From Ipomoea triloba (Eukaryota; Streptophyta; Magnoliopsida; Solanales; Convolvulaceae), in contig NC_044922.1 in NCBI RefSeq assembly GCF_003576645.1, positions 11,810,671-11,874,670 on the forward strand: a stretch of 64,000 nucleotides of DNA. Reading direction: 5' to 3'. Under the pieces are notes generated by a model. That model did no database searches and was not told where the DNA came from. It worked only from the letters and a program-made list of their open reading frames with translations. Shown here in pieces: positions 12,448 through 22,338 of the stretch (positions are counted from its first letter, which is position 1; each line of letters opens with the position of its first letter). The translations under genes and the position numbers were made by a program.

Positions 12448-13804
12448 CTAGTATTTTTGCCCGTACTTTGCACGAATATTTTAAGAATATTTGGATTAAT
12501 ATATAATTATATAAATTATAACATCGAATATTATATAGTGCAATTGATGAAATTAGTTTGATCAGGCTTTAATTAGAACAAATAATTGTGCAATTACCCG
12601 TGTGATGCACGGATAATTTTTTTATTATATATTTAGATAATAAAAATAAAGATGAAATTATAAAAAATTCTAATATTAAACGTGTACATTTATTTGAGTA
12701 TAAGATTAGTGTAAAAGTATTACTCAATTACTTGAAAAATATATGACTTGTTTGTCTACCATTATCTTAAAAAATCGATATATGACTTATGTAATTGTAT
12801 TATTACTAAAATAAAAATGAGAAATGAAAAATAATTTAATTACAATTATTATAAAAAAAATTCAACGACCAATGTTTAGCTTAATCTATAGTCTAAAGTA
12901 TATATAAAAACAATATTCTCCTCCAAAATTTTCCTGCCCAAACGTAGGGTATTTTAGTAATATGGTAATTATTATGATAAAATAATATTAATTATAAATT
13001 TATAATTTGTTATAATGCGTTATTAGTAATATGATAATTATTATGATAGAATTTTATTAGGATAGAATAATATTAATTATAAGTGGTAGTATGTTGACTT
13101 CGAGGTTTGTACATGTCATTCAAGTTTCTATGTCTTTCTTATACAAACCTATAATTGTAAATTTATATTAGGCAATTATATTAATATAATTAATTATTAA
13201 GGCAAGTATAGTTTATTTTGTACGGTAGATACATTATTTTTAATAATTTCGATTTAATAATGTTATATATTATTAGTACAGAATAAATCATGCATGCCTT
13301 AATAATTATTTTTTAATATTATTGCCTAATAATTATTTATTGTAATTCACTTCGCCTTTTTCAGTGTAATATTATTGACACAAAATAAATTATACTTACT
13401 TTAATATATAATTTTTTTTAATTTAATTTCTTAATATTTATTAATGGTAATTTTTCTGGTAATTTTTTCACTTTTTCATGTAATTATTATGGTAATATTA
13501 TGGTACTATATTTCAAAATTGTGGCAATTTTATTAATTATTATGCTAATTTATGGTAATATATTTTAATATTAGAATAGAAAAAATATTATAATTGATAT
13601 AGTTAATGAAATTAGTATGGTAATTGCCACAATATTTGGTAATTATAATTAATATAATTAACTTCATTTCCGTTGCAATATTTTTGGAAATTTCATTAAA
13701 CTATAATCAATAAAATATGAAATATAATTAAGGAAATGAAATTATAAAATTAACAAAATATGTGTTCATAAATATTTAGAATATTTTTTAAATACATATA
13801 TATG

Positions 13805-13846
<42 letters not shown>

Positions 13847-13860
13847 CAAAAGTTTATGTT
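12448..13860 (-). mobile_element. Helitron-like AT-rich element, 3' end at 12448
   Basis: On the minus strand the sequence ends with an imperfect hairpin (about 12476-12458, CGTGC...GTACG), a short spacer and CTAG followed by T at 12448. Hairpin plus CTRR inserted before T is the 3' signature of Helitrons. A related motif CCCGTGTGATGCACGG sits at about 12598. The body is extremely AT-rich and non-coding. The 5' end was not located, so 13860 is only a composition boundary. Confidence 0.5.
13809..13845. repeat. (AT)n microsatellite
   Basis: A TA dinucleotide run. It is followed by two copies of GGCCAACCCCC (about 13867 and 13910), a small direct repeat. Confidence 0.9.
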
Positions 13861-14420
13861 AATGATGGCCAACCCCCATTCTTTAAAAAAAAAAAATACA
13901 ATATTAAATTGGCCAACCCCCAAATCATGTTAGTAAAAAAAAAGTTATTATCATATATTATCACGTCAAATGGTGAAAATCTTTTGTACATGTAGCATGA
14001 TCCTAAAATGTAATGTGTACAAGTTTCTTTTTTTAAATATAATATGAAAATTAAAAATGCTCACTACTAAAAATAGAAAGAACAGATGTCATGTTTATTG
14101 AAAAAATCTTAAATTATTTTTATCCGAACACATCATATGCATCGACTATATTAGAGAAAAAATTTGATGAGGTATCACTCTTCACAGGAAGGAGGATGAT
14201 GAGATATTGGGATAATAATAGATTTTGCCTAAAGCAAAGGTAACGTTCCAAACAAAATTCTAGAAAGCAGAGTGCATCCCACCTCTAAAGAAAGGAAAAT
14301 GTCCTAGTTTGGAAGACAATAAAGGGCGGATCTCTCTAAACAAGTAACCTATTACATAGAATTCAAGACCTAATCATATCCTCCTAAGCCATACAAGGTT
14401 ATTCTCCTATTCTAGTCAAT
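13861..14420. other. Upstream region of the trihelix gene
   Basis: AT-rich to about 14110, then more balanced. The last 250 bp may hold the promoter and 5' leader. TTCTAG at 14410-14415 could be an intron acceptor for a 5' UTR intron. No promoter element can be fixed. Confidence 0.35.
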
Positions 14421-16493
14421 TTGCAACCCCAAAACATTATCCTCTGTACCAAACCAGTACAATCCCTTGGGGTTATGAAGGGTTTATTAGACACTGTCAG
14501 GTCAGTAGAGGTAACAGAACTAAATGTCATGGCATCAGGGTCAATTGAGATGAACAAAAACGTGTTATCTTCAACTAGCAGCATAGTTCTTGGAGAGCAA
14601 TTACCTAATGATAAGAATAAAACATCTCGACACCCTCGGTGGACCAGACCAGAAACATTGGTGCTCATAGAAGGGAAGAAGATTGCAGAAGATAGAAAGG
14701 GGTGTGGGACTAGTTCAGTTCTTGGTTGTGCACAAATTAAACCAAAGTGGGACTTGGTCTCATCCTATTCCAAGCAAAATGGTGTCAACAGAGGACCAGT
14801 TCAATGCAGAAAACGATGGAGCAATCTTATTAGTGATTTCAAGAAAATAAGAACATGGGAGTTACAAGTGAAAGAAAAGAGGGATTCATACTGGATGATG
14901 ATGAATGACTTAAGGAAGATGAGGAAGTTACCAGGTTTTTTTGATAGGGAAATATATGATGTTTTGAAAGGGAAGGCATTTATTGAAGCAAAACATCAAC
15001 TTGCAGGCACAGATGTAAATACTGGTCATCATATGGAAACTGGAGAGGGAGGGGATGAGGTGCAAGATAATGGGAAGGCTCAACAAGTTCTTGGAAGTGG
15101 CCATCATAAAATAGCAGATAGTGGTATTCTTTCAGACTTTGAACCAACACCACAATGGAATGAGGATGATTCTACTGAAGAAGGGATCACACCAACAATC
15201 ACCATCCCTTCACCAGTGTCAATCTCAGGTGTTTAAACATCATTTACAACTATGCTAGCTTAGTTGCTTACTTGCTTTCACAATTCAATGAAACACACAA
15301 TCAACTTGGAGATGTTTGAATGGTAGAAATTTGAGAAACTAGGGAAAAAATAAAGTTATGGTAGGCACTCTCTTTCTAGTTTCTATTTCAGTATAGTTCA
15401 GATGTTTTCCCCTTGCCTAGTTACAGATTCAAGACATAAATCTAGTGGCATGATATTGCGCCTACTTACTTGCTTCATTAGTTCATTACATGCTTCAAAA
15501 TTATTCCAAAAATTGGAAACTGACCTTTTCCAGTTTTTGAAGACTTGTAATTCTTTTGTTCTAAAATTATTTTATTTTACTTTATTTTTGGTAAGCAGAG
15601 AAGAATTGTCAGCCACTTCGCCAAGCATGCCCATATCCAGGTAAGATGAAAAACAAGAGCAATATTATTTTTTTATGCTTCTAATGGATGTCATATTAGA
15701 AATTAGAATGCAACATAAAATGATCAACCCTATTTGATAGTTACAGTTTATTTGGATACTACAGAGTATCACTTATTTATGATCATGAATGAGTAATTTA
15801 GCTATACTCAATAGAATGCTGAAAAGCCATGTGCATCTAGGCAAGTGTAAATGCACACATCTAGAGATTGACTTCATTTGCAATTATTGCTGAAATAAAG
15901 TTAAATAGAAGACATAATTCACAATAAGTTTGTATGACATATTGACATGACGTTCTGGTTTTAGTTAGATATTTGATTTGTTTTACACACACACACACAC
16001 TAAGAGTTATCTCCACTTACCTCTAACAGAGATTCACCAACTCAAGTCTGTAAATATATTTTGTTTAGTGTATGGAAAGTTGTTTGCCATAGAATAATAG
16101 AAATAAAATTGCATCTATGATCATTGTCAATTAAATTCACATTTAAACTGTTAAAGATTGTTATTAAGATAAGAAATAATGAGGTACTAATTTGTAATAC
16201 CCTCAGGAACAGCAAAAGGAGAACATCCAAGTTCACATTTCTGGAAAGGACCACCACTTCAAGAGGGAGTGAAGCGAAGAAGATTGTTTTCTGATTGTTG
16301 TGAGAATAGTAATCTGGAGGACTGTTTGGCTAAAGTGATGGAGAGAAACGGTAATATGCTAAATGCAGAACTTGAAGCTCGGAACATGAATGTGCAATTG
16401 GACAGAGAGCAATGTAAAGAACAGAGTGAAAGCTTAGTTGCTGCTCTTAACAAGATTGGTGATGCACTAGTGAGAATTGCTGATAAACTATAA
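14421..16493 (+). CDS. Trihelix transcription factor, ASR3-like, 3 exons
   Basis: Exons 14421-15228, 15599-15640 and 16207-16493 (stop TAA). Phases fit only if exon 2 starts at 15599, giving 1137 nt and 378 aa. A start at the in-frame ATG 14529 (342 aa) is more like known relatives, which have short N-termini. Residues about 72-160 are a MYB/SANT-like trihelix DNA-binding domain: PRWTRPETLVLIEGKKIAE, then GVNRGPVQCRKRWSNL, then SYWMMMNDLRKMRKLPGFFD. The C-terminal 60 residues form a coiled coil (LAKVMERNGNMLNAEL, LVAALNKIGDALVRIADKL) preceded by a basic KRRRLF stretch. The same order, with the LPGFFD motif and a C-terminal coil ending in IADK, is known from ASR3-type plant repressors of GT-element promoters. 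Function here is inferred from family only. Intron 2 carries a (CA)n tract at about 15986-16000. Confidence 0.88.
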
Positions 16494-16874
16494 ATACAAA
16501 AAGCAGCAATCAAAGTCTGAGCCATACACAACATTTTTTTTTGTTTACCCAAAAACAATATTTTTAAGAAGCTTTCTTAAGGTTTTTAGTCATACTTTCT
16601 GTTTCAACCCTGATTAGGAAGAATTTTTGCAGCTTAGTTCTGTTTTCTTTTCCAAATTTTCTACCTCTAAGAGCATGTTATTTACATTAATATTTCATTT
16701 TGAGCATCTACTTTTCCTTTTAATAAATAACAGCCACACTTATTTGTATTAGTTGATTGCATTCATTGTTTGGGATAAAATTAGCTATTAGTTATTAATG
16801 TTTAGTGTTTAAACGTGTACAATGACATATAAGAATGTCAATATATATTTTATTATTGTTATATCAAGTCTTCT

Positions 16875-16943
<69 letters not shown>

Positions 16944-17685
16944 ATAACTTGATATTTTACTTGTTTAAAAAATAATTAAAAAAATAAATACTCCGCATTT
17001 AATTAACAATTCTTTCAAAAACACGAATTAGAATAAGTCAATTACAATAAATACCTTTATATATTTTAAAACATACATAGCACTGTAAGGTCAACAAATA
17101 AATATTAACATAGAATATGAGTTTATCAGAGTATAACATGAAAACCCCCGTACAATATAATACATGGATTGTGTGTGTGTAAGGGATAGGTTGTGAAAAA
17201 AGCTAATTTCCAAAAAGACTCTTTTGAAAAATCTCATCCAATATACCAATTAGCTCTTTGGAATAAAATAACTAAGTTAAGATGTTATTTACCAAACAGA
17301 CATATTAGTTTTTTTTTTTTAATCGGGTCAAACAGCTAAAAGTCTATAAAAGTTGAAAGCCATTCAAAATGTGCTTTCCAATCAAACTCCACTATTTGCA
17401 GCAAAAAAAGAGGATGAAATGCAGACTCAGCTCTAAAAACATAGGATATAGAAATTTTGATTATTTAGTCTCCATTAGCTTGATATTTGGGATGTTACAA
17501 TATATTGTTCAGACCTAGCATACATGTTTAATAAAAATCACTGTTGACTATATTATACAAAATATGATCATCTAACCTACAGTCCTGAAGTTGGATACAT
17601 AGTCTGGAGCTTACAAAAGAATGTTAGAGAGTGCTTGTTCATTCCTAACCACCAAGAGATGTAATAAAAAAGAGCAAATTGTGAT
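16494..17685. other. 3' flank of trihelix gene and intergenic DNA
   Basis: Probable 3' UTR for the first few hundred bases. A (TA)n microsatellite occupies about 16881-16937. Around 17160-17400 a sequence containing TTGAAAGCCATTC and pyrimidine tracts resembles a decayed hAT-type MITE. No gene is seen. Confidence 0.5.
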
Positions 17686-18009
17686 CTAACATTCTAACGT
17701 GTCTTTCATCCTAAAGCAGGGACAGCCCTCAACAACCTTTGCAAAGTAAAATTGCGTGGTTATTAAACCTCTCTTCCTTATCCTCCACCCAACTCTTGCC
17801 AATGCTCGCTCCACATCAGCCTCAACATGGAGATATGCCCCTGGAGCCTTCGAAGGTCCAGGGAACAACTCTCCAATTCTCTTCAAGAGATCATAGTAAA
17901 GTGTTTTTGGAGCAAAGCTCAGTATTAAGCGATTATCAGCTAATGAAGCAAGATGAGCAATCGTTACTTGTGAGCAACATACTTTCCCAATGGCGAATGT
18001 TGGTTCCAA
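17686..18009 (-). pseudogene. C-terminal fragment of Mg-protoporphyrin IX methyltransferase (CHLM)
   Basis: Residues 17-94 of this open frame (about 17961-17728) match the C-terminal part of CHLM, the plastid enzyme that methylates Mg-protoporphyrin IX in chlorophyll synthesis. The signature runs are IAHLASLADNRLILSFAPKT, RIGELFPGPSK and RGLITTQFYFAKVVE. The first 16 and last 13 codons do not look like CHLM. A full enzyme is over 300 residues with an N-terminal transit peptide and an SAM-binding fold, all missing here. No splice acceptor precedes the homologous part, so this is a transposed or captured fragment rather than an exon. Nearby MULE- and CACTA-like sequences suggest how it arrived. 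Whether it is transcribed is unknown. Confidence 0.8.
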
Positions 18010-18099
18010 GGTAGAGTTGTTCCCCCTTCTGATTTCCAGAACTTCGAACGCACGTGAGGAATTTCAGGGTTTATCTTTACGACATTTTGGGGATTTTGA

Positions 18100-18308
18100 C
18101 TAAACAATACGTTGGGTTGAAAGGAAAAGGGGGAAATATAATGAAATTACAATCTTAGCCTTACTCTCGCCGGACGTATGCCGGCTATCTCACCGGAGGA
18201 CTGAAATGGTTAAAAAATGGATAGTCGAAGGACGCTATTAGCCAAGTTAAAATGAGAAGGACCAATTTGGTCAAATCGACATAGTCGAGGGACCATTTTG
18301 GTAATTTC
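18100..18308. other. Transposon-like end with 'dare to fit' TIR wording (MULE-type)
   Basis: The stretch ATAGTCGAGGGACCATTTTGG (near 18279-18299, quoted in part: GTCGAGGGACCATTTTGG) has a diverged inverted counterpart, AGTCAGTGGACCAAAATGGC, near 19213. This suggests the two ends of one element into which the CACTA-like block was inserted. No target duplication was confirmed. Confidence 0.35.
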
Positions 18309-18922
18309 CTCCGTCGCTAGATTTTATTAAAAAAAAATTCTCGCTCCATATGTTTAAAGCAAAATAAAAGCGGGCATAATATTTTAGCGACGGATTTTAG
18401 ATCCGTCGCTAAATTTAGCAACGGAACCTAATATCCGTCGCTATATAATATACAAAGTATATATTGCGCATTTTTTAAGTAGCGACGGATCTAAATCCGT
18501 CGCTAACTAGCAACGGATACCATTTTCCGTTGCTATATAGTGACGGAAACTAATATCCGTCGCTATATTGTAAAAAAAATAAATCTCCGTTATAAAACAT
18601 AGCGATGGATACTTTTTTCCGTCGCTAATCCGTAGCAATTAAAATTATTTAATCAACCCGCGAAAAATTCGTCGCTAATCCGTCGCTAATTTGTCTCAAT
18701 TTTTTGCGCGGTAGTTTACCGCTAAAATTAGCTACGTACTTAACGACAAAAAATTATGTTGCAAAATTCCGTCGCAAATCCGTCGTTAATCTGTCGCTAA
18801 ATGTCAATTTTTTGTAAAAAAGTAAATCTGTCACTAAATTGTCGCTATTTCGTCGTTAAAATAGCTACGGAATGAATCTGTCGCTAAATCCGTCGTTATT
18901 TCTGCGTTTTTTTGTAGTTTTG
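18309..18922. mobile_element. CACTA-type subterminal repeat block
   Basis: At least twelve variants of AGCGACGGAT / ATCCGTCGCTA in both orientations fill this stretch. It ends in TGCGTTTTTTTGTAGTTTTG, close to the CACTA terminal form (the reverse complement begins CTACAAAAAAACGCAG). Dense subterminal repeats are the transposase-binding zones of En/Spm (CACTA) elements. Only one end is seen and the terminal CACTA is imperfect, so this is a fragment or deletion derivative. Confidence 0.65.
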
Positions 18923-19379
18923 TATTTAAACGATCCCAATTATGTATATTAATTGCGTTTTATGAGTCATAATCTGTAGCATTAACTAGAGGATTTAATG
19001 TGTAACGGCCTAGAAGCCTAGTATAAGTAGTTATACGAACCATTTGAGGAGGCAGATTCAGAAACACGACTAATACTAAAAGATTAGATAGTTTTTAGAG
19101 ATTGAGCTTCCTATTTTCTTATTATTTTCCGGTTGTGTTGGCCCGCCGACCGATCACCCTACGATCGGAAAACCATCATCGTGGATTGCAATTAACATGA
19201 CCCCTATAGTCAGTGGACCAAAATGGCAATTTACTCTTATTTGTACTATAAAGTAGTTGTTTGCAGTATATAATACTCTAAACTATATTGCACGGACTTG
19301 TTCTCATTGAAATCAGGAATATTTAATCTTAATTTAAGACATGGAGGAAGGATAATTCAAACTTTACCAGCTAAATACA
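18923..19379. other. Intergenic DNA between transposon remnants
   Basis: No gene seen. A stretch near 19020-19190 (TATAAGTAG, GAGGAGGCAGATTCAG) resembles an LTR or leader of a retroelement, but no matching end was found. Confidence 0.3.
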
Positions 19380-20662
19380 TTGGTGGGACGACTGTTAGTT
19401 TATTTTAAACTATGGTATAAGAGAGTCGGGGTTGATTTTTTAAAAGAGAAGTTAAGTGATATTGGGTATACCATAGATGAGCCTTTGAGGTACTTCACTG
19501 TCACTAAAAATGGGTTACAAGAATTGATGCAAGACTTTGAAGTTTGGGATTTACTTAACCAATCTCTTATTCCAAAAGTCATAAAAATTTGGACTGTAAA
19601 AGGAGGGGTTGGTGATAATGGTAGTAATAGAGAAGGGTGTGATGGCAGTGGAGAAGAGTGTGAAGGTAGTTGGGAGGAATCTGATGGCAATGAAGATGAA
19701 TTCATTTAAGATGACTTAGGTAATGATGATGAAGATTTTGTTAACATAGATGTGAATGCAAAGTATGGAGGATTAGGTGATGTAGAGGTCCACCACAAAA
19801 AAACAAGCTAACAGTACTGCAATTGTATGTGATGAAATAAACTACTCTGATGAGGGAAACTTGGTAAGTAGTGATTGTGAGGTAGAAGGATGAAATGGCC
19901 AAAGTTTTTGAAAGGGGTAGAATGTAAATGTCCTAAATTTTCATTAGGATTGACCTTTAAAGATAAAGGAGAGTTTAGAGAAGCTGTTATAAATTATGCA
20001 ATCAAAGAAGGGAATGAAATGAAATATGAAAAAATAACAAAGTGAGATGTGTGGTGGAGTGCAAGCATGAAAATGTCAATGACAAGTTACTCTTAGAGTC
20101 TTAGGTATGTTACAGATGAAAAATGTTGGAGGATAACTGTTTTAAAGGATAAGCATGATGGTTGTGTTAGGACAAAAAAGAATTCAACGGTGAATTCCAC
20201 CATTGTTGCAAAAAGATGGAAACAAGAAATTAAAGGGCATTTGAATTGAAAAATAAATCGATTTTTTACAAAAAAGTGTGCACTAATGATCATTATACAC
20301 AAAGTAATAAGCAAACATGAAGGGATTTAACAAAGACTAAAGGTGATATTAATTGTGAGGTAGAAGACTATTTCAATAGGATTTGGAGTACTGCAAGAAA
20401 ATACAAAGAACAAATCTCAATACTACTTGTGTTGTGAAGTTGAGCGACATTGCCACCAGTTTATAATGCTAAACTTGAAAGACCTAGAAAATTGAGGAAG
20501 GAATCTAGAGGTGAGACAAGTAAAGCTGGTGAGATAAGTAAAGATGGTGTTCACTTGACAAGGAAGCACATTCGTTTACATTGCACAAAATGCAAACAAT
20601 TGGGTCATAATAACATAAAGTGTCCACAATATTCAACTGTTAGACCTGCAAATCAGGTTTGA
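19380..20662 (+). pseudogene. MuDR-type MULE transposase remnant
   Basis: Three conserved zones of a MuDR transposase are recognisable in changing frames. The N-terminal PB1-like part includes LSDIGYTIDEPLRYF. The MuDR domain near 19955-20250 includes FKDKGEFREAVINYAIKEGN and, after stops, DKHDGCVRTKKNS and IVAKRWKQEIKG. The C-terminal zinc knuckle (20450-20662) includes HCTKCKQLGHNNIKCPQY preceded by HLTRKHIR. The central DDE catalytic core that normally lies between the last two zones is absent, so an internal deletion has removed activity. Stops and frameshifts confirm decay. Autonomous MULEs encode about 700-900 residues. Confidence 0.8.
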
Positions 20663-20869
20663 TACTTTCTTCCTTGGCTTATTAATTAACCTTTTACTAT
20701 GAAATCAGGTCATGAAAACTATGCTTATTAATTAACCATTTACTCTGAACAACACAAAAGAATTACTCAGCCTGAGGTGGAGGCATCAAGTACTAATTCA
20801 GAGCGAGGGCATTGATGGAGGTAATTTTTTGTTGGCTTATTAATGCATTATTAATATAGTGAATGGACT

Positions 20870-21055
20870 GGTGAAGTAGTATTTTTTAATACAACTGACC
20901 CATTACATTGTAGTATCTAGTCATCTATACTTTCTCAACCTGTTGAAGCACAAAGAGTCAATATCGCCTCCACTGAGATTCGATCTCATGACCTCTCATA
21001 TGAGAGCCACTACATGTCATCTGAGCACAAGGTGCTTGGCTACTTTGGTTTAGTT
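20870..21055 (-). mobile_element. Possible tRNA-derived SINE
   Basis: On the minus strand a head of about 70 bp has a box-B-like GAGATCGAATCTC (20987-20975) and, about 30 bp before it, GTAGTGG as a possible part of box A. A body with TACTACAATGTAATGGG follows. The arrangement fits plant SINEs. No poly(A) or target duplication was confirmed. Confidence 0.4.
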
Positions 21056-21166
21056 AATTGCATACTGGAAATGCTGAAAATGTTATATTGGAAATGCATA
21101 CTAGATGGGGTGGTGATAATCATAACATACTGGAAATGGTAGTTCATTACAAAACAATCTTACAAA

Positions 21167-21719
21167 TTAAAGGACTATTGTGTTTTCATTACACATAACT
21201 GCTACTATTAGCCAACATAAGAACTTTATTTTTCTAGGTGCATTGAGTGCTATAACTACAAACAACAAAATGCATATCAGAATCACTTCAGTCACTATCC
21301 TAGTACACTTCCACTGTCTACCATTGTTTCTTTGCCCATAAACCTCAGCACAAGCTTGTAGCCTCATTTTTAGCCTTGCTATTTCTTATTCATTTCGATT
21401 AATCCTTCTTAGTAATCCAGGAATAATTCTTCTTGACCTTACACACATCGGAGGATCATACCATCTAACAAAATCACAAAATTGAACAAAAAAATCAATT
21501 CGTCCAAAATGGTGTGAAAATAAACCCTAACAAAAAATTAAGACTCACATTTTCGAATCAACACTCCCAATACCTTATATCTGGATTATCATTCGTCCAA
21601 GATGTTTGTAACTTCAATCGTTGGCCACATTGACATTTTGGAATGGTAACCAACTCACCATAGATGTATTCTTGATTCCTTGAAGATGAAGAGCTTTCAT
21701 TGGTATACCTTGTAGACAT
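21167..21719 (-). pseudogene. Broken GRF-type zinc-finger protein gene
   Basis: The first exon starts at ATG 21719: a Ser-rich leader followed by a GRF zinc-finger core, KCQCGQRLKLQTSWT then NPDIRYWEC. The second part reads RWYDPPMCVRSRRIIPGLL, then a TAA stop, then in the same frame RLQACAEVYGQRNNGRQWK. A hydrophobic segment VILICILLFVVIAL (probable membrane helix) follows. A zinc finger followed by a C-terminal membrane segment is typical of small plant GRF proteins, often found inside MULEs. The in-frame stop and uncertain splice (between about 21560 and 21475) make it a pseudogene. It lies between the MULE transposase remnant and a MULE terminal repeat, so it may have been carried by that element. 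Confidence 0.65.
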
Positions 21720-22086
21720 TTCAATAATGGAGGAACCTTGGGCTAAACGAGAAGAGAAAAGAAACCCAGTGGAGAAGCGGCATAAACCTAAGTGAGAAGA
21801 GGAAGAATAGAAGTTATGGAGTTTTGTGGCCTCCATTGCATGTAATGTATACATATACTCGACCAAAATCAGGAAGAAGAAACTTAGCAAAGGAAATAAC
21901 CCGTTTAGCCATTCACTAACCTGTATCTAACTCTTCGTTAATAGAAGGACCAAATGACCAATGGTGGAACCATTCTAAAAGTCAAGAGTTTAATTCGTTC
22001 AAACTAAAAGACGATGACCAAATTTAGTAAATCACAATAATTAGAGGACTATTGCTGAAATTAAATTAAAACTAAATTAAAAAAAA

Positions 22087-22124
22087 ATTTATTATAGTCG
22101 ATGAATAAATTGCATATTAATTCC
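22087..22124. mobile_element. MULE terminal inverted repeat upstream of SRP68
   Basis: In reverse complement this reads GGAATTAATATGCAATTTAT followed by TCATCGACTATAATAAA. It is a clear relative of the Pack-MULE end at 11149 (GAGTTAATACCCAATTTAG...GACTATAATGG). It is probably the right end of the MULE whose transposase remains lie at 19380-20662. The left end was not identified. It sits 214 bp upstream of the SRP68 start codon. Confidence 0.6.
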
Positions 22125-22338
22125 AAGAAAATTAATATTTACTCGGATTGTTTAGCACGACCGTAACCTGGCATTGCTAAATCAAAATCGATTACAGATA
22201 TAACGAAGAGGAGGAGAGTAGAGCCGCAGGGTCCTATAGGTGCTGCAAAGTGCAGATAGCAGCGGGGAACCACCGGAAATTGAAGTCACTGCTTGAGATT
22301 CAAGCAACTTCGTATATCTGTGTTCAATTCTTGTTTCA
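22125..22338 (+). promoter_or_regulatory. SRP68 upstream region
   Basis: The 214 bp between the MULE end and the ATG must contain the 5' leader and probably the core promoter. A purine-rich GAAGAGGAGGAGAGTAGAG at about 22205 fits a plant 5' leader. No clear TATA box is visible. Confidence 0.35.

Noticed and set aside
20970..20990. tRNA gene
   Set aside because: Only a box-B-like word is present; no cloverleaf can be drawn, so a SINE head is more likely.
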